From: Tyzzerella sp. | Lineage (GTDB): Bacteria > Bacillota > Clostridia > Lachnospirales > Lachnospiraceae | Direction of reading: 5' to 3' | Length of the DNA: 64,000 bases | Assembly (NCBI GenBank): GCA_017472665.1 | Contig: JAFUOS010000003.1 | Coordinates: 16,510-80,509, forward strand | Shown here: piece after piece, positions 41,613 to 50,411 of the stretch | Layout of the letters: each line of letters starts with the position of its first letter | Position numbering within the stretch: position 1 is the stretch's first letter | Made by a program: the position numbers and the translations under genes | Notes under the pieces: generated by a model | What the model was told of the DNA's origin: nothing | What the model saw: only the letters and a program-made list of their open reading frames with translations | Databases searched by the model: none

Positions 41613-42605
41613 TTACTCTGCGCTATACAACTGTAGAAGCTCGTCCGGCGCGGGTCTGTCCAAAAATCGCTTCTCTTCCCCGCCGAGAATGACTCTCGCT
41701 GTATCCATTGTTGTTCTTCCCAAAACGGCAGCTTGAATTCCTTCTTCTTCAAATCTGGAAACTAACTCTTCGCCTCGGTCCGTGAAAATAAGTACACTTC
41801 CCGCCGAAGTAAGCTGATACGGATTCAAATGGCAGAACTCACAAACCTCCACAGTTTCCTGCTTAATCGCCATCTTTTTTAAATCCACTTCCAGTCCCAC
41901 ATTCGAACTTTCCGCCATCTCCCAAAGAGCTGCTAAAATACCGCCGCTCGTAATCTGGTGCATCGCTGATACCCCAAATTCTTTCGCGATAAAAAGTTCC
42001 CTTTCGGAAAATAACTGTGGTTCCAGATTCTTTATCTGATTCAAAAATGTTGGTACAAACCTTTTGGAAAGTGCTTCTTCCTTTTCACGCATGGCACGAA
42101 ATGTTCCCTCTAATCCAATCCATTTCAATAAGACAATGTCCTGGTTCGGTTTCCCCATGTTGCTTTGAAGAAGCTCTCCTTTTTTCAATACGCCCATACC
42201 GTTCACGTAAACAACCGCTTTACTGATAACCGGGCTTACTTCTGCCTTCGCGCACAGAATCTGAACGGCGTGCGCGCTCGCCGCTCGCTCCGCATGCTCC
42301 ACCATCGCCTTCAGCCGCGATTCATACGCATGCGGCGGGAGCATGACGTGTACGCTCGCGCCTACCGCTTTCGCCCCTCGCGTCGCAAGGTCATTCACAA
42401 CCTGCGCCAGTGCAAACACGGCCAAATCCTTTTCATCGCCGTAGAGCACCGCACTGGACGCAATACATTGTTCATCGGCTTGCACCTCTATCCCGTAGCA
42501 CATCTCCTCTATCGAAGGCTCCACAATCGCTTCGTCCCTATGAAATTGTAGTGGTTTCAATATCGACCGTTTCAGCACGGTCTGTGATACTTTCCCTATT
42601 TTCAT
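41613..42605 (-). CDS. PurM/HypE-like (AIR synthase family) protein
   Basis: 330 residues. The N-terminal half has the ATP-binding fold of the AIR synthase family (VVNDLATRGAKAVGASVHVM), and the C-terminal half the matching domain (MHQITSGGILAALWEMAESS). It resembles HypE and related proteins of hydrogenase maturation, but no hydrogenase gene is near, and the C-terminal Cys of HypE is absent (it ends LQLYSAE). Function unknown. It is 44 nt upstream of the Lrp gene. A segment at 42241-42360 has high GC (about 66%). Confidence 0.75.
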   Translation of the reverse strand: MKIGKVSQTVLKRSILKPLQFHRDEAIVEPSIEEMCYGIEVQADEQCIASSAVLYGDEKDLAVFALAQVVNDLATRGAKAVGASVHVMLPPHAYESRLKAMVEHAERAASAHAVQILCAKAEVSPVISKAVVYVNGMGVLKKGELLQSNMGKPNQDIVLLKWIGLEGTFRAMREKEEALSKRFVPTFLNQIKNLEPQLFSERELFIAKEFGVSAMHQITSGGILAALWEMAESSNVGLEVDLKKMAIKQETVEVCEFCHLNPYQLTSAGSVLIFTDRGEELVSRFEEEGIQAAVLGRTTMDTARVILGGEEKRFLDRPAPDELLQLYSAE

Positions 42606-42837
42606 ATTCTCTCAATCACGCAGGTATCCCTGCTTCTCCTGCTATCGCTTTCACTACTGACCAAGTCATCAACCTTACCCCTATCATTTCTTTCTATTCT
42701 TCCAAGGGTATATACACAAAAATTAACACTTCATACCCTCAAAAGCAGTAAAATTGATGATCTTAGAGGCTGTTTTTTCGATTTTTTTCGATATACAAAA
42801 AACTTACTCTGTAATACCCTTAATTATTCTAAAACAG

Positions 42838-42876
42838 CGGGTATAACAAGATAATTTTGATCCATATCGAAATTTC
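42838..42876. repeat. dispersed intergenic repeat, copy A
   Basis: Contains GGGTATA, ACAAGATA, TTTTGATCCATAT and GAAATTTC in that order. The same words in the same order occur at 48572-48622. Confidence 0.55.
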
Positions 42877-42897
42877 TCTGGTTTGAGCCCCAGAAAA

Positions 42898-42916
42898 CCC
42901 AGCACTACTTGCCGGG
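42898..42916 (-). terminator. terminator after the VanW-family gene
   Basis: CCCAGCA (42898-42904) and TGCCGGG (42910-42916) pair with one mismatch; the minus strand continues TTTTCTGG. It lies 31 nt beyond the stop. Confidence 0.7.
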
Positions 42917-42946
42917 CTTAACCCAATGGCGTCGCTACTGCGTTGC

Positions 42947-44515
42947 CTACTGAGTCGTCCCCGCTCCAGCCTCCGCCGGCGTCTGCGCCGCCGCATCCGC
43001 CGCAGGTACGCTCGCCGCATCTATCAAGGCCTTCGCCTGCGCTATCGCTGCATTAATCGTCGCCTCATCCTGCGTCGCAATCGCATTATTCACAATTGCC
43101 GCCGCTTCCGCATTGTCCGTGGCAGTTCCCACATTATAAACTGCTGCAGAAGCACTGTAAGTGCTATTATTTACCACCTTACGGCTCACTTCTACACCAT
43201 TTTCATAAACTACTTTCCAAAGCTTCGCTTTCATTCCAGTGTAACCAGAAGAAGCCTTCTTAATGGTTCCAATCGCATCACCGGAAGCCACAAATTTCTT
43301 GCCCGCCGGGGTTGAACTTACAACCTCGCTGACGAACTCAACCTTCCTGTCTGCCGATCTCGTGTCTTTTCCATAAATATTAAACGTAATATATGCACCA
43401 GACACATATCCTTCAATATAAACCGGTGTGTCCTGATTATTCTTAAACTTCAAATCCTTAAAATCGCCGGCAATCGCTGCATCCATAGATGGTTCCACAT
43501 AACTTACCAACATAGAATGAGCTGCTCGCTCCACGATTTCCAGTTCTGCTAAAATCACTGCATTATAAAGCGTACTCGATACCTGACAGATACCGCCGCC
43601 CATACTCTGCACAACTTTTCCATTTTCATAAGAGCCGGCTTCTGCATAACCATTCTCCGTCGTATACGGCTCCATCGCTGCATTTGCCGAATATTCCTCG
43701 CCTGGCATTAGAACTTTCCCGTTAATATGCGCTGCACCAGTCTTAATGTTCTGCACTCTGCCGCCGCCAGTTCCGCAATTTGTCGTAAACGTTCCAAGTA
43801 CATCCTGAATCGTCTCCAATTGCTCTCTCGTCACCTTCGGATTTTCAACTTTTGTCACAAGTGTAATGCTTCCGCCGTCTTTTTCCCATTCTTCGTTAAA
43901 ATAGGTTTCAATCACTTTGGCAGACTCCTGCGCATCAATTGCAACCCCTTCTACCTCATCTGTAATAACAAATGCACCATTTTGACGCGTAATTGTCGCA
44001 TCCTTCGCTTCATTTTCCAGATGTGGAATCTTTTCCGCAATGGTCGCTGCCACGGCCTCTGCATCAATCTTATAGGTTGCATGGAATACCTTTTTCTGGT
44101 CTTCCAGATCTTTCATTTGGGAATAACGACTCCAAAGGCTGCCCTCTTTTCCATAAGAAACAGCTTTTTCCACTAATTTATCTACGCTTTTTACTCCAAA
44201 TCCAAGGTCACTTAAAAGCACCTCTGCACTTGCTTCCTCTGCAGTTAAAGTAACAGCTACTGTCTGATACTCTGCAATCTTCGCTTCCACCGCCGCTTTC
44301 GCTTCATCGGCCTTCATGCCAGACACATCGACATCCTCAATATAAACATTGTCGCAAATCGTGTCCTTCGCCACTTTGTTCACACTCGACCTTAAAGCGA
44401 GATACCCGGCTAAGCCTATCACAAGAATCAAGCCAGCCACCAGACCAAACTTAATCATCAGATTCCGTTGTCTTGCTCGCTTTCTTTTGCTTATCGGCTT
44501 CCTTTTTTTCTTCAT
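42947..44515 (-). CDS. VanW-family protein with peptidoglycan-binding domain
   Basis: 522 residues. A basic N-terminus and one membrane helix (about 24-45) are followed by a PG_binding_4 domain (AKAAVEAKIAEYQTVAVTLT) and a VanW domain (NIKTGAAHINGKVLMPGEEY, QSMGGGICQVSSTLYNAVIL). The C-terminus is low complexity, rich in Ala, Pro and Thr, which fits a wall-spanning tail. It is a membrane-anchored extracytoplasmic protein. VanW domains are widespread in Clostridia and do not by themselves imply vancomycin resistance. Its 3' coding end is GC-rich. Confidence 0.9.
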   Translation of the reverse strand: MKKKRKPISKRKRARQRNLMIKFGLVAGLILVIGLAGYLALRSSVNKVAKDTICDNVYIEDVDVSGMKADEAKAAVEAKIAEYQTVAVTLTAEEASAEVLLSDLGFGVKSVDKLVEKAVSYGKEGSLWSRYSQMKDLEDQKKVFHATYKIDAEAVAATIAEKIPHLENEAKDATITRQNGAFVITDEVEGVAIDAQESAKVIETYFNEEWEKDGGSITLVTKVENPKVTREQLETIQDVLGTFTTNCGTGGGRVQNIKTGAAHINGKVLMPGEEYSANAAMEPYTTENGYAEAGSYENGKVVQSMGGGICQVSSTLYNAVILAELEIVERAAHSMLVSYVEPSMDAAIAGDFKDLKFKNNQDTPVYIEGYVSGAYITFNIYGKDTRSADRKVEFVSEVVSSTPAGKKFVASGDAIGTIKKASSGYTGMKAKLWKVVYENGVEVSRKVVNNSTYSASAAVYNVGTATDNAEAAAIVNNAIATQDEATINAAIAQAKALIDAASVPAADAAAQTPAEAGAGTTQ

Positions 44516-44540
44516 ACTTTCCCCACCTTTTTAATTCAGG

Positions 44541-44642
44541 TTATACTAAATATGGAATTACAGATGTTGCAACCATTGCTACAACAAGTACAATAATCAC
44601 GATTGCCATAATTCTTCTTGTTTTTTTGTTGTTAAAGTTCAT
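44541..44642 (-). CDS. 33-residue single-pass membrane peptide
   Basis: 33 residues. A basic, Asn/Lys-rich start (MNFNNKKTRR) is followed by one hydrophobic helix and the ending SVIPYLV. The AAAGGTG ribosome site is well placed before the ATG at 44642. Its shape resembles the Prli42/DUF4044 class of small Firmicute membrane proteins, but too short for a sure assignment. It lies 26 nt upstream of the VanW gene and is probably co-transcribed. Confidence 0.7.
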   Translation of the reverse strand: MNFNNKKTRRIMAIVIIVLVVAMVATSVIPYLV

Positions 44643-44716
44643 TTTTTTCACCTTTCTCTCTTGAATGTAAGTTTTATCTTTTCATTGTAAACGTTTTGTA
44701 TCATTTTTGCAAGATT

Positions 44717-46555
44717 CTATATCTGGAAAATTGACGCCTGATGGGTCAACTTACTGCGATTCTCATAGTCAAACAGAATTTTGATCTCCTTCTCAGAGCC
44801 ATCCCCGAGCACATCATACTGAAACTTCTCTATATGTGTCATCTTGCGTAGCTGCCGCTTATCATACTGCTCATAGTTTTTCAAATACTGATGCTGCTCA
44901 GTCTCTACCTCATAAAATTGATTCATTTCTTCCTTTGATACTTTATATTCCCCAGCAAATTCCGGACGATTCTTCACATTTTCCCGCAAATACAGATCAA
45001 ATGTCAAAAGTTCGCGGTACAAATCCTCTTTTCCTGTCTCCAGACTCCGGATAAAATCTAACAAAATCTCGTATCTTGTAATTCGCGAATGACTCATCAA
45101 ATGCAGTTCATGTTTTTCATAATAGTTTCCAAGTGCCATGTACAGTGCAAATGCCGAATCGAATTCCTGTTCCAACTGGCGCAGCGTATAAGAAAATTGT
45201 CCACTATTGTAATAGACTTCTACCATCTCTTCCACCATTTTGAGGACCAGCACGTCCGCGTAAGATAACCAATTCGTATAGAGCACTTCATATGGCGGGT
45301 TACTCTTATATACAAGACCGTAATCCTGTTTCTTTTCCTCCATGTACGAGCCTTTTAGTACCTTTAGAAATCCCAACTGTAATTGTTCAGGATGCAGCCC
45401 ATATACATCATCAAATGATTTTTGGAAACTTGCAAGGTCCTCATAAGGAAGTCCTGCAATCAAATCCAGATGCTGATGCACATTTCCTCCTTGGTTGATA
45501 CGGTTCACGATTCTTGCCACTTCTGGAAACTTCATGGTTCTTCGAATCTCACGAATCGTCTCTTCATTCGTAGACTGCACGCCGATTTCCAACTGAATCA
45601 ATCCCGGTCTCATTTTTCCAATGAGCTGAATCTCTTCCTCGTTTAATAAATCTGCAGCCACTTCAAAGTGAAAGTTAGTAATGCCTTTATCATGTTCCAT
45701 GAGATAGGTCCAAATCTCCATCGCATGTTTATGATTACAGTTAAATGTCCTATCTACAAATTTTACTTGGGGTACTTCTGCATCAATAAAAAATTGTAAT
45801 TCCTTTTTTACCAGTTCCACATCTCGGAAACGCAGGCATTTATCTACCGAGGACAGACAGTAACTACAAGAAAATGGACATCCTCGGCTGCTCTCGTAGT
45901 AAACAATCTTGTTTTTGAAATCTGCCATGTCATGATAGACAAATGGTACGGTACTCAGGTCAATCGTCTTGCGCCATTCATTCTGGCAAATATTTCCATC
46001 TTTGTTTCGATATGCGATTCCTGCAATCGAAGCCAGCGCACTGTCTTGCACCGTTGAGATTGTATCGCTTTCCACTTCTTTCGATGAATCGTCATCTATC
46101 TGCGTCATTGCACTGCCGTTCGCTTGCTTCGTCAAATCGTCCTTCGGCCCTGTCAGCATTTTTTCTCCCTTATGATAATACCTAAGCAGCTCCAAGAACG
46201 TCTCCTCACCTTCACCGAACATAACCCCCGTCACTTCCGGCAAACGCTTAAGCACATCCTTGGCATCATAAGACACTTCCGGACCTCCGACCCAGATTGG
46301 CAGACTCGGAAAAATCTTCCTAATCTCCCGAATCAATTCCTCTACCTGAGTCAGATTCCAAATATAGCAGGAAAAACACAAAACATCCGGCTTTCGCTTA
46401 TATAAATCCATCAAAATGTCATCCAATTGCTGGTTAATCGTATATTCTGCAATCTCAATCTCATCCTTATATTGCTTCGCATACGCACGAAGGCTGTATA
46501 CTGCCAGATTCGAATGAATGTATTTTGCGTTAATCGCGGTTAAAACAACCTTCAT
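44717..46555 (-). CDS. B12-binding radical SAM protein with DUF4080
   Basis: 612 residues from the ATG at 46555, behind AGAGAGGTG. A cobalamin-binding domain (about 1-130) is followed by an acidic, Ser/Thr-rich insert (135-175), then the radical SAM domain with C226, C230 and C233 (RGCPFSCSYCLSS) and the DUF4080 C-terminus. Enzymes of this class often methylate unactivated carbons, but the substrate here is unknown. It is directly downstream of the SRP RNA terminator. Confidence 0.88.
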   Translation of the reverse strand: MKVVLTAINAKYIHSNLAVYSLRAYAKQYKDEIEIAEYTINQQLDDILMDLYKRKPDVLCFSCYIWNLTQVEELIREIRKIFPSLPIWVGGPEVSYDAKDVLKRLPEVTGVMFGEGEETFLELLRYYHKGEKMLTGPKDDLTKQANGSAMTQIDDDSSKEVESDTISTVQDSALASIAGIAYRNKDGNICQNEWRKTIDLSTVPFVYHDMADFKNKIVYYESSRGCPFSCSYCLSSVDKCLRFRDVELVKKELQFFIDAEVPQVKFVDRTFNCNHKHAMEIWTYLMEHDKGITNFHFEVAADLLNEEEIQLIGKMRPGLIQLEIGVQSTNEETIREIRRTMKFPEVARIVNRINQGGNVHQHLDLIAGLPYEDLASFQKSFDDVYGLHPEQLQLGFLKVLKGSYMEEKKQDYGLVYKSNPPYEVLYTNWLSYADVLVLKMVEEMVEVYYNSGQFSYTLRQLEQEFDSAFALYMALGNYYEKHELHLMSHSRITRYEILLDFIRSLETGKEDLYRELLTFDLYLRENVKNRPEFAGEYKVSKEEMNQFYEVETEQHQYLKNYEQYDKRQLRKMTHIEKFQYDVLGDGSEKEIKILFDYENRSKLTHQASIFQI

Positions 46556-46621
46556 ATCGCACCTCTCTCTTTTCTGCTTTGTTTTTCTTTCAGATTTTCT
46601 TACCTGTAAATGCATTTACAA

Positions 46622-46675
46622 AAAAGGTGCTATTGTATCATTAGTTTCTTAACTAGTAATGCAATAACACCTTTT
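46622..46675 (-). terminator. SRP RNA terminator
   Basis: A long stem pairs AAAAGGTG (left) with CACCTTTT (right), extended through TATTG/CAATA and TTAGT/ACTA(G)T. The minus strand continues into TTTTTTG. It ends the SRP RNA transcript. Confidence 0.88.
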
Positions 46676-46683
46676 CTTTTTTA

Positions 46684-46944
46684 CGTGCGTTGCATTTCGA
46701 ACTCCCTCCATGGACGTTACCTCTGCAGTTAACTCAGCCCAGGCACCCTCACGGCACCCGGAAGGTTCTACTTAGTGCTGCTTCGTTCCCGACCTGACAC
46801 GGTTCATAGATTTCCGTCGCGTGAGACCCAAACATCTACGCCACTTACAGAGGGCAGCTCCACAGACAAGAGCCCTCCATGCAACATCACCCCTACTATA
46901 GCGGATTGTAGGTACAAGGCACCGCTAACGCCCCGGCTGCACGG
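46684..46944 (-). ncRNA. ffs: signal recognition particle RNA, large bacterial type
   Basis: About 261 nt. It contains the conserved SRP54-binding hairpin GTCAGGTCGGGAACGAAGCA, the Alu-domain start TAGCGGTGCCTTGTACC and the CCTGGGCTGAG segment, all close to the B. subtilis scRNA. The ends CCGTGC and GCACG pair. It lies in the common position after tadA. Ends were set from the promoter and the closing helix. Confidence 0.95.
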
Positions 46945-46950
46945 TTATTT

Positions 46951-46980
46951 ATTATACTATTACTTTCTTTCAAATGTCAA
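46951..46980 (-). promoter_or_regulatory. SRP RNA promoter overlapping the tadA stop codon
   Basis: On the minus strand a perfect TTGACA (46975-46980) and a perfect TATAAT (46951-46956) are 18 bp apart, 7 nt ahead of the RNA 5' end. The TGA inside the -35 box is the tadA stop codon. Confidence 0.9.
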
Positions 46981-47450
46981 TGCCCTTGTTGCTTTTTCTC
47001 TCGCAATTCTTTAAAAAATTGTTTCATCATCGCACTGCATTCTTCGCCAAGCACACCAATCTCCAATTCCACCTGATGATTGAACTCCTCCATCTGCAGC
47101 AAATTCAAAATGGAGCCGGCGCATCCTGCCTTTGGATTCATACATCCGATGACTACTTTTTTCATGCGGGACTGCACAATCGCCCCGGAACACATCTGAC
47201 ATGGTTCCAACGTCACATACATGGTGCAATCTTCCAAACGCCAGTCGTCCATTTTCTTACTTGCCTTTTTGATAGCAATCATTTCCGCGTGCGCGATTGT
47301 GTTTTTATCAATAGTTCGGCGGTTGTAGCCTCTTCCGATAATTTTGCCTTCATAGACAATGACGCAGCCTATCGGGACTTCTCCAAGAGCGTATGCTTTT
47401 TTTGCCTGCCGAATGGCTTCTTTCATATATTTTTCATCTTGACTTTTCAT
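46977..47450 (-). CDS. tadA: tRNA-specific adenosine deaminase
   Basis: 157 residues. The zinc site is formed by HAE (TIAHAEMIAIKK) and PCxxC (LEPCQMCSGAIV). It makes inosine at the wobble base of tRNA-Arg(ACG). The AAGGTG ribosome site precedes the ATG at 47450. Confidence 0.96.
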   Translation of the reverse strand: MKSQDEKYMKEAIRQAKKAYALGEVPIGCVIVYEGKIIGRGYNRRTIDKNTIAHAEMIAIKKASKKMDDWRLEDCTMYVTLEPCQMCSGAIVQSRMKKVVIGCMNPKAGCAGSILNLLQMEEFNHQVELEIGVLGEECSAMMKQFFKELREKKQQGH

Positions 47451-47554
47451 TTGCTCACCTTAACAAATATCTTTTATGCACAATTTCAACCTCTTTACAG
47501 TTGAAAATACTTTTATATTATGTCTAAATTAGCGCAGAATGTCAACGTATTGCG

Positions 47555-47605
47555 GAAATATGTCATTTTCTTTTGGAAATATATCGAAGCAAAATGACAT
47601 ATTTC
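47555..47605 (-). terminator. 15-bp inverted repeat after the DUF6128 gene
   Basis: GAAATATGTCATTTT (47555-47569) and AAAATGACATATTTC (47591-47605) are perfect inverted repeats around a 21-nt loop, starting 3 nt beyond the stop codon. There is no T-tract, so it may protect the mRNA 3' end or be a protein site and not an intrinsic terminator. Confidence 0.6.
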
Positions 47606-47607
47606 TT

Positions 47608-48468
47608 TTACCGAGCCACCTGCCGACACCAATACCCGAAGTCCTCATAAGTATTTTTCTCATCCTCCGACAAATCAATGTCCATATCCGTTGGCCTTAT
47701 AAATTTGGTAAATCCAAATGCATTCGCTGCCATCTTCTCTTTTTCATGAAAGATGCCGGGCACACCAATCCATGTCTGGTCTCCCTCTTCTATGTAAAGC
47801 AAATGGTGGTAATTATAAAATCCGTGCAGTAAGAAACTATTGTTTGCAAGGCGCCATTCTCGCCGCGGAAGTCTGGACAAATCCTGCCTTTGGATTTTTT
47901 CACAGCGACACGAGGTTGGAGGAATGTACGAGGTAACTTCCTCTTCTTCCTGCGTGTCACCTCTATGCGTACCACCTCTCTGCATTTCGTCCCTCTGCAT
48001 TTCGTCCCTCTGCATCTCGCTTCTCTGCATTTCACGCACTGGTCTCTCCTGCCGTACATTTACCGGCTCCCTCTCTTTCTCTTGTGATAGCATCTCCCGA
48101 CTTTGCTCTACTCCGCAGGTTTGCTCTTTACACTGCGATTTTTCTGTATGCCCCCGCTCTTCTTCACGCTGCGATATTTCTTCCTGCATCATCCCTCCAT
48201 CGCATTGTGGCTCTCTTGCCTGCATCATTCCTCCATTACGTCGTGACTCCTCTGCGCACATTGACTCATCTTCCTTGCATGCCTCCCATGCCGCCAGATA
48301 CTTGCTTCCATCTTCCCGTTGAAACAAAATCCCCATAATTTCATCCAGTTGTTTTGCATAGATCTGGATTACACTCTTATCCATTTGTTTTTCCACTTTC
48401 ATGAATCCCAGATTCCGGACCTTTTTCCCATTTTCATACTCGTACAAATATTGAATAAATTGTGCCAT
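47608..48468 (-). CDS. DUF6128-like protein with central low-complexity repeats
   Basis: 286 residues from the ATG at 48468, behind AAAGGATGGG; an upstream in-frame start has no site. The N-terminal 80 residues (MAQFIQYLYEYENGKKVRNL) and the C-terminal 85 (REWRLANNSFLLHGFYNYHH and GVPGIFHEKEKM) are conserved DUF6128 regions. The centre (about 85-195) is repetitive and charged, with a five-residue repeat EMQRD. Function unknown; such genes are common in Lachnospiraceae. Confidence 0.75.
   Translation of the reverse strand: MAQFIQYLYEYENGKKVRNLGFMKVEKQMDKSVIQIYAKQLDEIMGILFQREDGSKYLAAWEACKEDESMCAEESRRNGGMMQAREPQCDGGMMQEEISQREEERGHTEKSQCKEQTCGVEQSREMLSQEKEREPVNVRQERPVREMQRSEMQRDEMQRDEMQRGGTHRGDTQEEEEVTSYIPPTSCRCEKIQRQDLSRLPRREWRLANNSFLLHGFYNYHHLLYIEEGDQTWIGVPGIFHEKEKMAANAFGFTKFIRPTDMDIDLSEDEKNTYEDFGYWCRQVAR
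47975..48036. repeat. 15-bp tandem repeats inside the DUF6128-like gene
   Basis: About four units of CTCTGCATTTCGTCC and variants, encoding repeats of EMQRD on the minus strand. Confidence 0.75.
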
Positions 48469-48571
48469 ATTCCCATCCTTTATGATCTTGTCTTTACAAC
48501 CCAATTTATTCTGTAAATCTTCAAAAAAGAACCAATGCTATAAGAGTTATGCAGGAAATATTTTATTGCTT

Positions 48572-48622
48572 AAGGGTATATACGAAAAAAACAAGATATT
48601 TTTAAGCCATATAGAAATTTCC
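48572..48622. repeat. dispersed intergenic repeat, copy B
   Basis: AAGGGTATATAC (48572-48583), then ACAAGATATTTTTAAGCCAT, then ATAGAAATTTC. It matches copy A at 42838-42876 in order and largely in sequence. It lies in the 262-bp gap between the cysK terminator and the DUF6128-like gene start; no gene is seen there. Confidence 0.55.
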
Positions 48623-48682
48623 AAGAATCCAGCCACTCCCCACTCTCAAATTCCTCACATGCAAATCCACTCCCAAGCAAAA

Positions 48683-48706
48683 AGCCTGACACAGTCGTGC
48701 CAGGCT
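48683..48706 (-). terminator. terminator after cysK
   Basis: AGCCTG-A-CAC (48683-48692) and GTG-C-CAGGCT (48697-48706) pair with one mismatch. The minus strand continues into TTTTTGC. It lies 25 nt beyond the cysK stop and ends the metQNI-cysK operon. Confidence 0.88.
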
Positions 48707-48730
48707 CAACTTAACAACATTATTCAAATA

Positions 48731-49663
48731 CTAATCTGCAAAAAGTGGAGTAGACAAGTATCTATCACCTGTATCTGGTAACAGCACAACAATCGTCTTT
48801 CCTTCGTTCTCAGGACGTTTTGCCAACTCAATTGCAGCCCACGCAGCCGCTCCTGAAGAAATACCTACAAGAACACCTTCGCTCTTTCCAATCAGTTTTC
48901 CAGTTGCAAAAGCATCTTCATTGCTTACTGGAATAATTTCATCATAAACTCCCGTATTCAAAACATCTGGCACAAATCCAGCACCAATACCTTGAATCTT
49001 ATGTGGACCAGCAACACCAGTAGAAAGTACTGCAGAGGAAGCAGGTTCTACTGCAACAACTTTAACAGCTGGATTTTGAGCCTTCAGATATTCTCCAACT
49101 CCTGTTACTGTTCCGCCGGTTCCTACACCAGCAACGAAAATATCTACATTTCCGTCTGTATCTTCGTAGATTTCTGGACCAGTTGTTTCTCTGTGCGCCT
49201 TTGGATTAGCTGGGTTTACAAACTGTCCAGGAATAAAGCTGTTTGGTGTCTCTTCAGCAAGTTCATTTGCTTTCGCGATTGCACCTTTCATACCTTTTGC
49301 TCCCTCAGTTAATACGAGTTCTGCACCGTAAGCTTTCATAAGCTGACGACGTTCCACAGACATGGTCTCAGGCATAACGATAATGATTCGATATCCCCTT
49401 GCAGCTGCTACAGCGGCAAGACCAATACCTGTGTTTCCAGAAGTAGGTTCGATAATGACAGAACCTGGTTTTAATTTGCCAGATGCTTCTGCCTCGTCAA
49501 TCATCGCTTTTGCAATACGATCCTTGACTGAGCCTGCTGGATTAAAGTATTCCAGTTTTGCAAGGACTTTCGCCTTCAAACCTAATGCTTCCTCAATATG
49601 TGTGAGTTCCAAAAGTGGTGTTTTTCCGATCAATTGATCAGCTGATGTAAAAATATTAGACAT
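48731..49663 (-). CDS. cysK: cysteine synthase A
   Basis: 310 residues. The PLP lysine is in [15 protein letters not shown], and [20 protein letters not shown] and [15 protein letters not shown] bind substrate and cofactor. It makes cysteine from O-acetylserine and sulfide. It follows the methionine importer genes by 37 nt and probably shares their leader-controlled promoter, which would join methionine uptake to cysteine synthesis. Confidence 0.95.
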   Translation of the reverse strand: MSNIFTSADQLIGKTPLLELTHIEEALGLKAKVLAKLEYFNPAGSVKDRIAKAMIDEAEASGKLKPGSVIIEPTSGNTGIGLAAVAAARGYRIIIVMPETMSVERRQLMKAYGAELVLTEGAKGMKGAIAKANELAEETPNSFIPGQFVNPANPKAHRETTGPEIYEDTDGNVDIFVAGVGTGGTVTGVGEYLKAQNPAVKVVAVEPASSAVLSTGVAGPHKIQGIGAGFVPDVLNTGVYDEIIPVSNEDAFATGKLIGKSEGVLVGISSGAAAWAAIELAKRPENEGKTIVVLLPDTGDRYLSTPLFAD

Positions 49664-49700
49664 AATAATTGCCTCCTTAAAAATAATTTTTTTGTTTTCA

Positions 49701-50411
49701 TTAAGATTTCTTTTTTAGTCGTTTATCTGATCTAGTGGCCAGATGCGTTCCTATGCTTTGGAATATCTGTACAAGCAGGATTAGCAAAACAACTGCCGCC
49801 AGCATAACTAAGTATTTATATCGGTAATAACCGTAATTGATTGCAATCTTTCCAAGTCCGCCTCCGCCGATGATGCCGCTCATCGCTGAGTAACCAAGAA
49901 TGGTGGTAATGGCAATCGTTGCGTTGGAGATTAGAGAAGGTATGCTTTCCGGTATCATTACCTTCACAATAATTTGTATAGGAGATGCTCCCATACTTTG
50001 TGCCATTTCAATGATATTAGGATTGATTTCCCGCAAGCTGCTCTCTGCCAGCCTTGCTATAAATGGAAATGCAGCAATCACAAGAGGAACAATCGAAGCA
50101 GCTGTTCCTACGACGGTTCCGATAATGGCACGCGTCAGTGGAAAAACTAATATCATCAAAATCAAAAATGGTATCGAACGCAGCAAATTGATAATTACAT
50201 TCAGTGTTTGTAGAAGCCACGAAGGCAGAGGCAAGACGCCATCTTTTTCACCTACCACTAACAGAACACCGAGGGGCAAACCAATCACAATCGCGAATAT
50301 GGTTGCCAAAATCGTTACATATATCGTTTCCCATGTTGCAATAGGAAATTGCGTTTCGATAATCTGCCATGTTTCATTGAGTGTTTCTGATGAAAGAATA
50401 TTACTAAACAT
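49701..50411 (-). CDS. metI: methionine ABC transporter permease
   Basis: 236 residues with about five hydrophobic segments. The permease loop [20 protein letters not shown] is typical of the MetI family. It forms the membrane channel for D/L-methionine import with MetN and MetQ, and overlaps metN by 8 nt. Confidence 0.93.
   Translation of the reverse strand: MFSNILSSETLNETWQIIETQFPIATWETIYVTILATIFAIVIGLPLGVLLVVGEKDGVLPLPSWLLQTLNVIINLLRSIPFLILMILVFPLTRAIIGTVVGTAASIVPLVIAAFPFIARLAESSLREINPNIIEMAQSMGASPIQIIVKVMIPESIPSLISNATIAITTILGYSAMSGIIGGGGLGKIAINYGYYRYKYLVMLAAVVLLILLVQIFQSIGTHLATRSDKRLKKKS

Larger units (their letters stand above)
42606..42946. other. intergenic region with GGGTAT inverted repeats and a dispersed repeat
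   Basis: 341 bp without a gene. It contains AGGGTAT (42705-42711) with ATACCCT (42733-42739), a further ATACCC (42814-42819) facing GGGTAT (42839-42844), and copy A of a repeat at 42838-42876 that recurs at 48572-48622. The terminator of the VanW gene lies at its right side. Confidence 0.6.

Noticed and set aside
42829-43020. Arg-rich short ORFs on both strands
   Set aside because: They are other-frame products of the GC-rich Ala/Pro-coding end of the VanW gene and the terminator next to it.
47975-48036. CRISPR array
   Set aside because: Short direct repeats lie in frame inside a coding gene and have no spacers.
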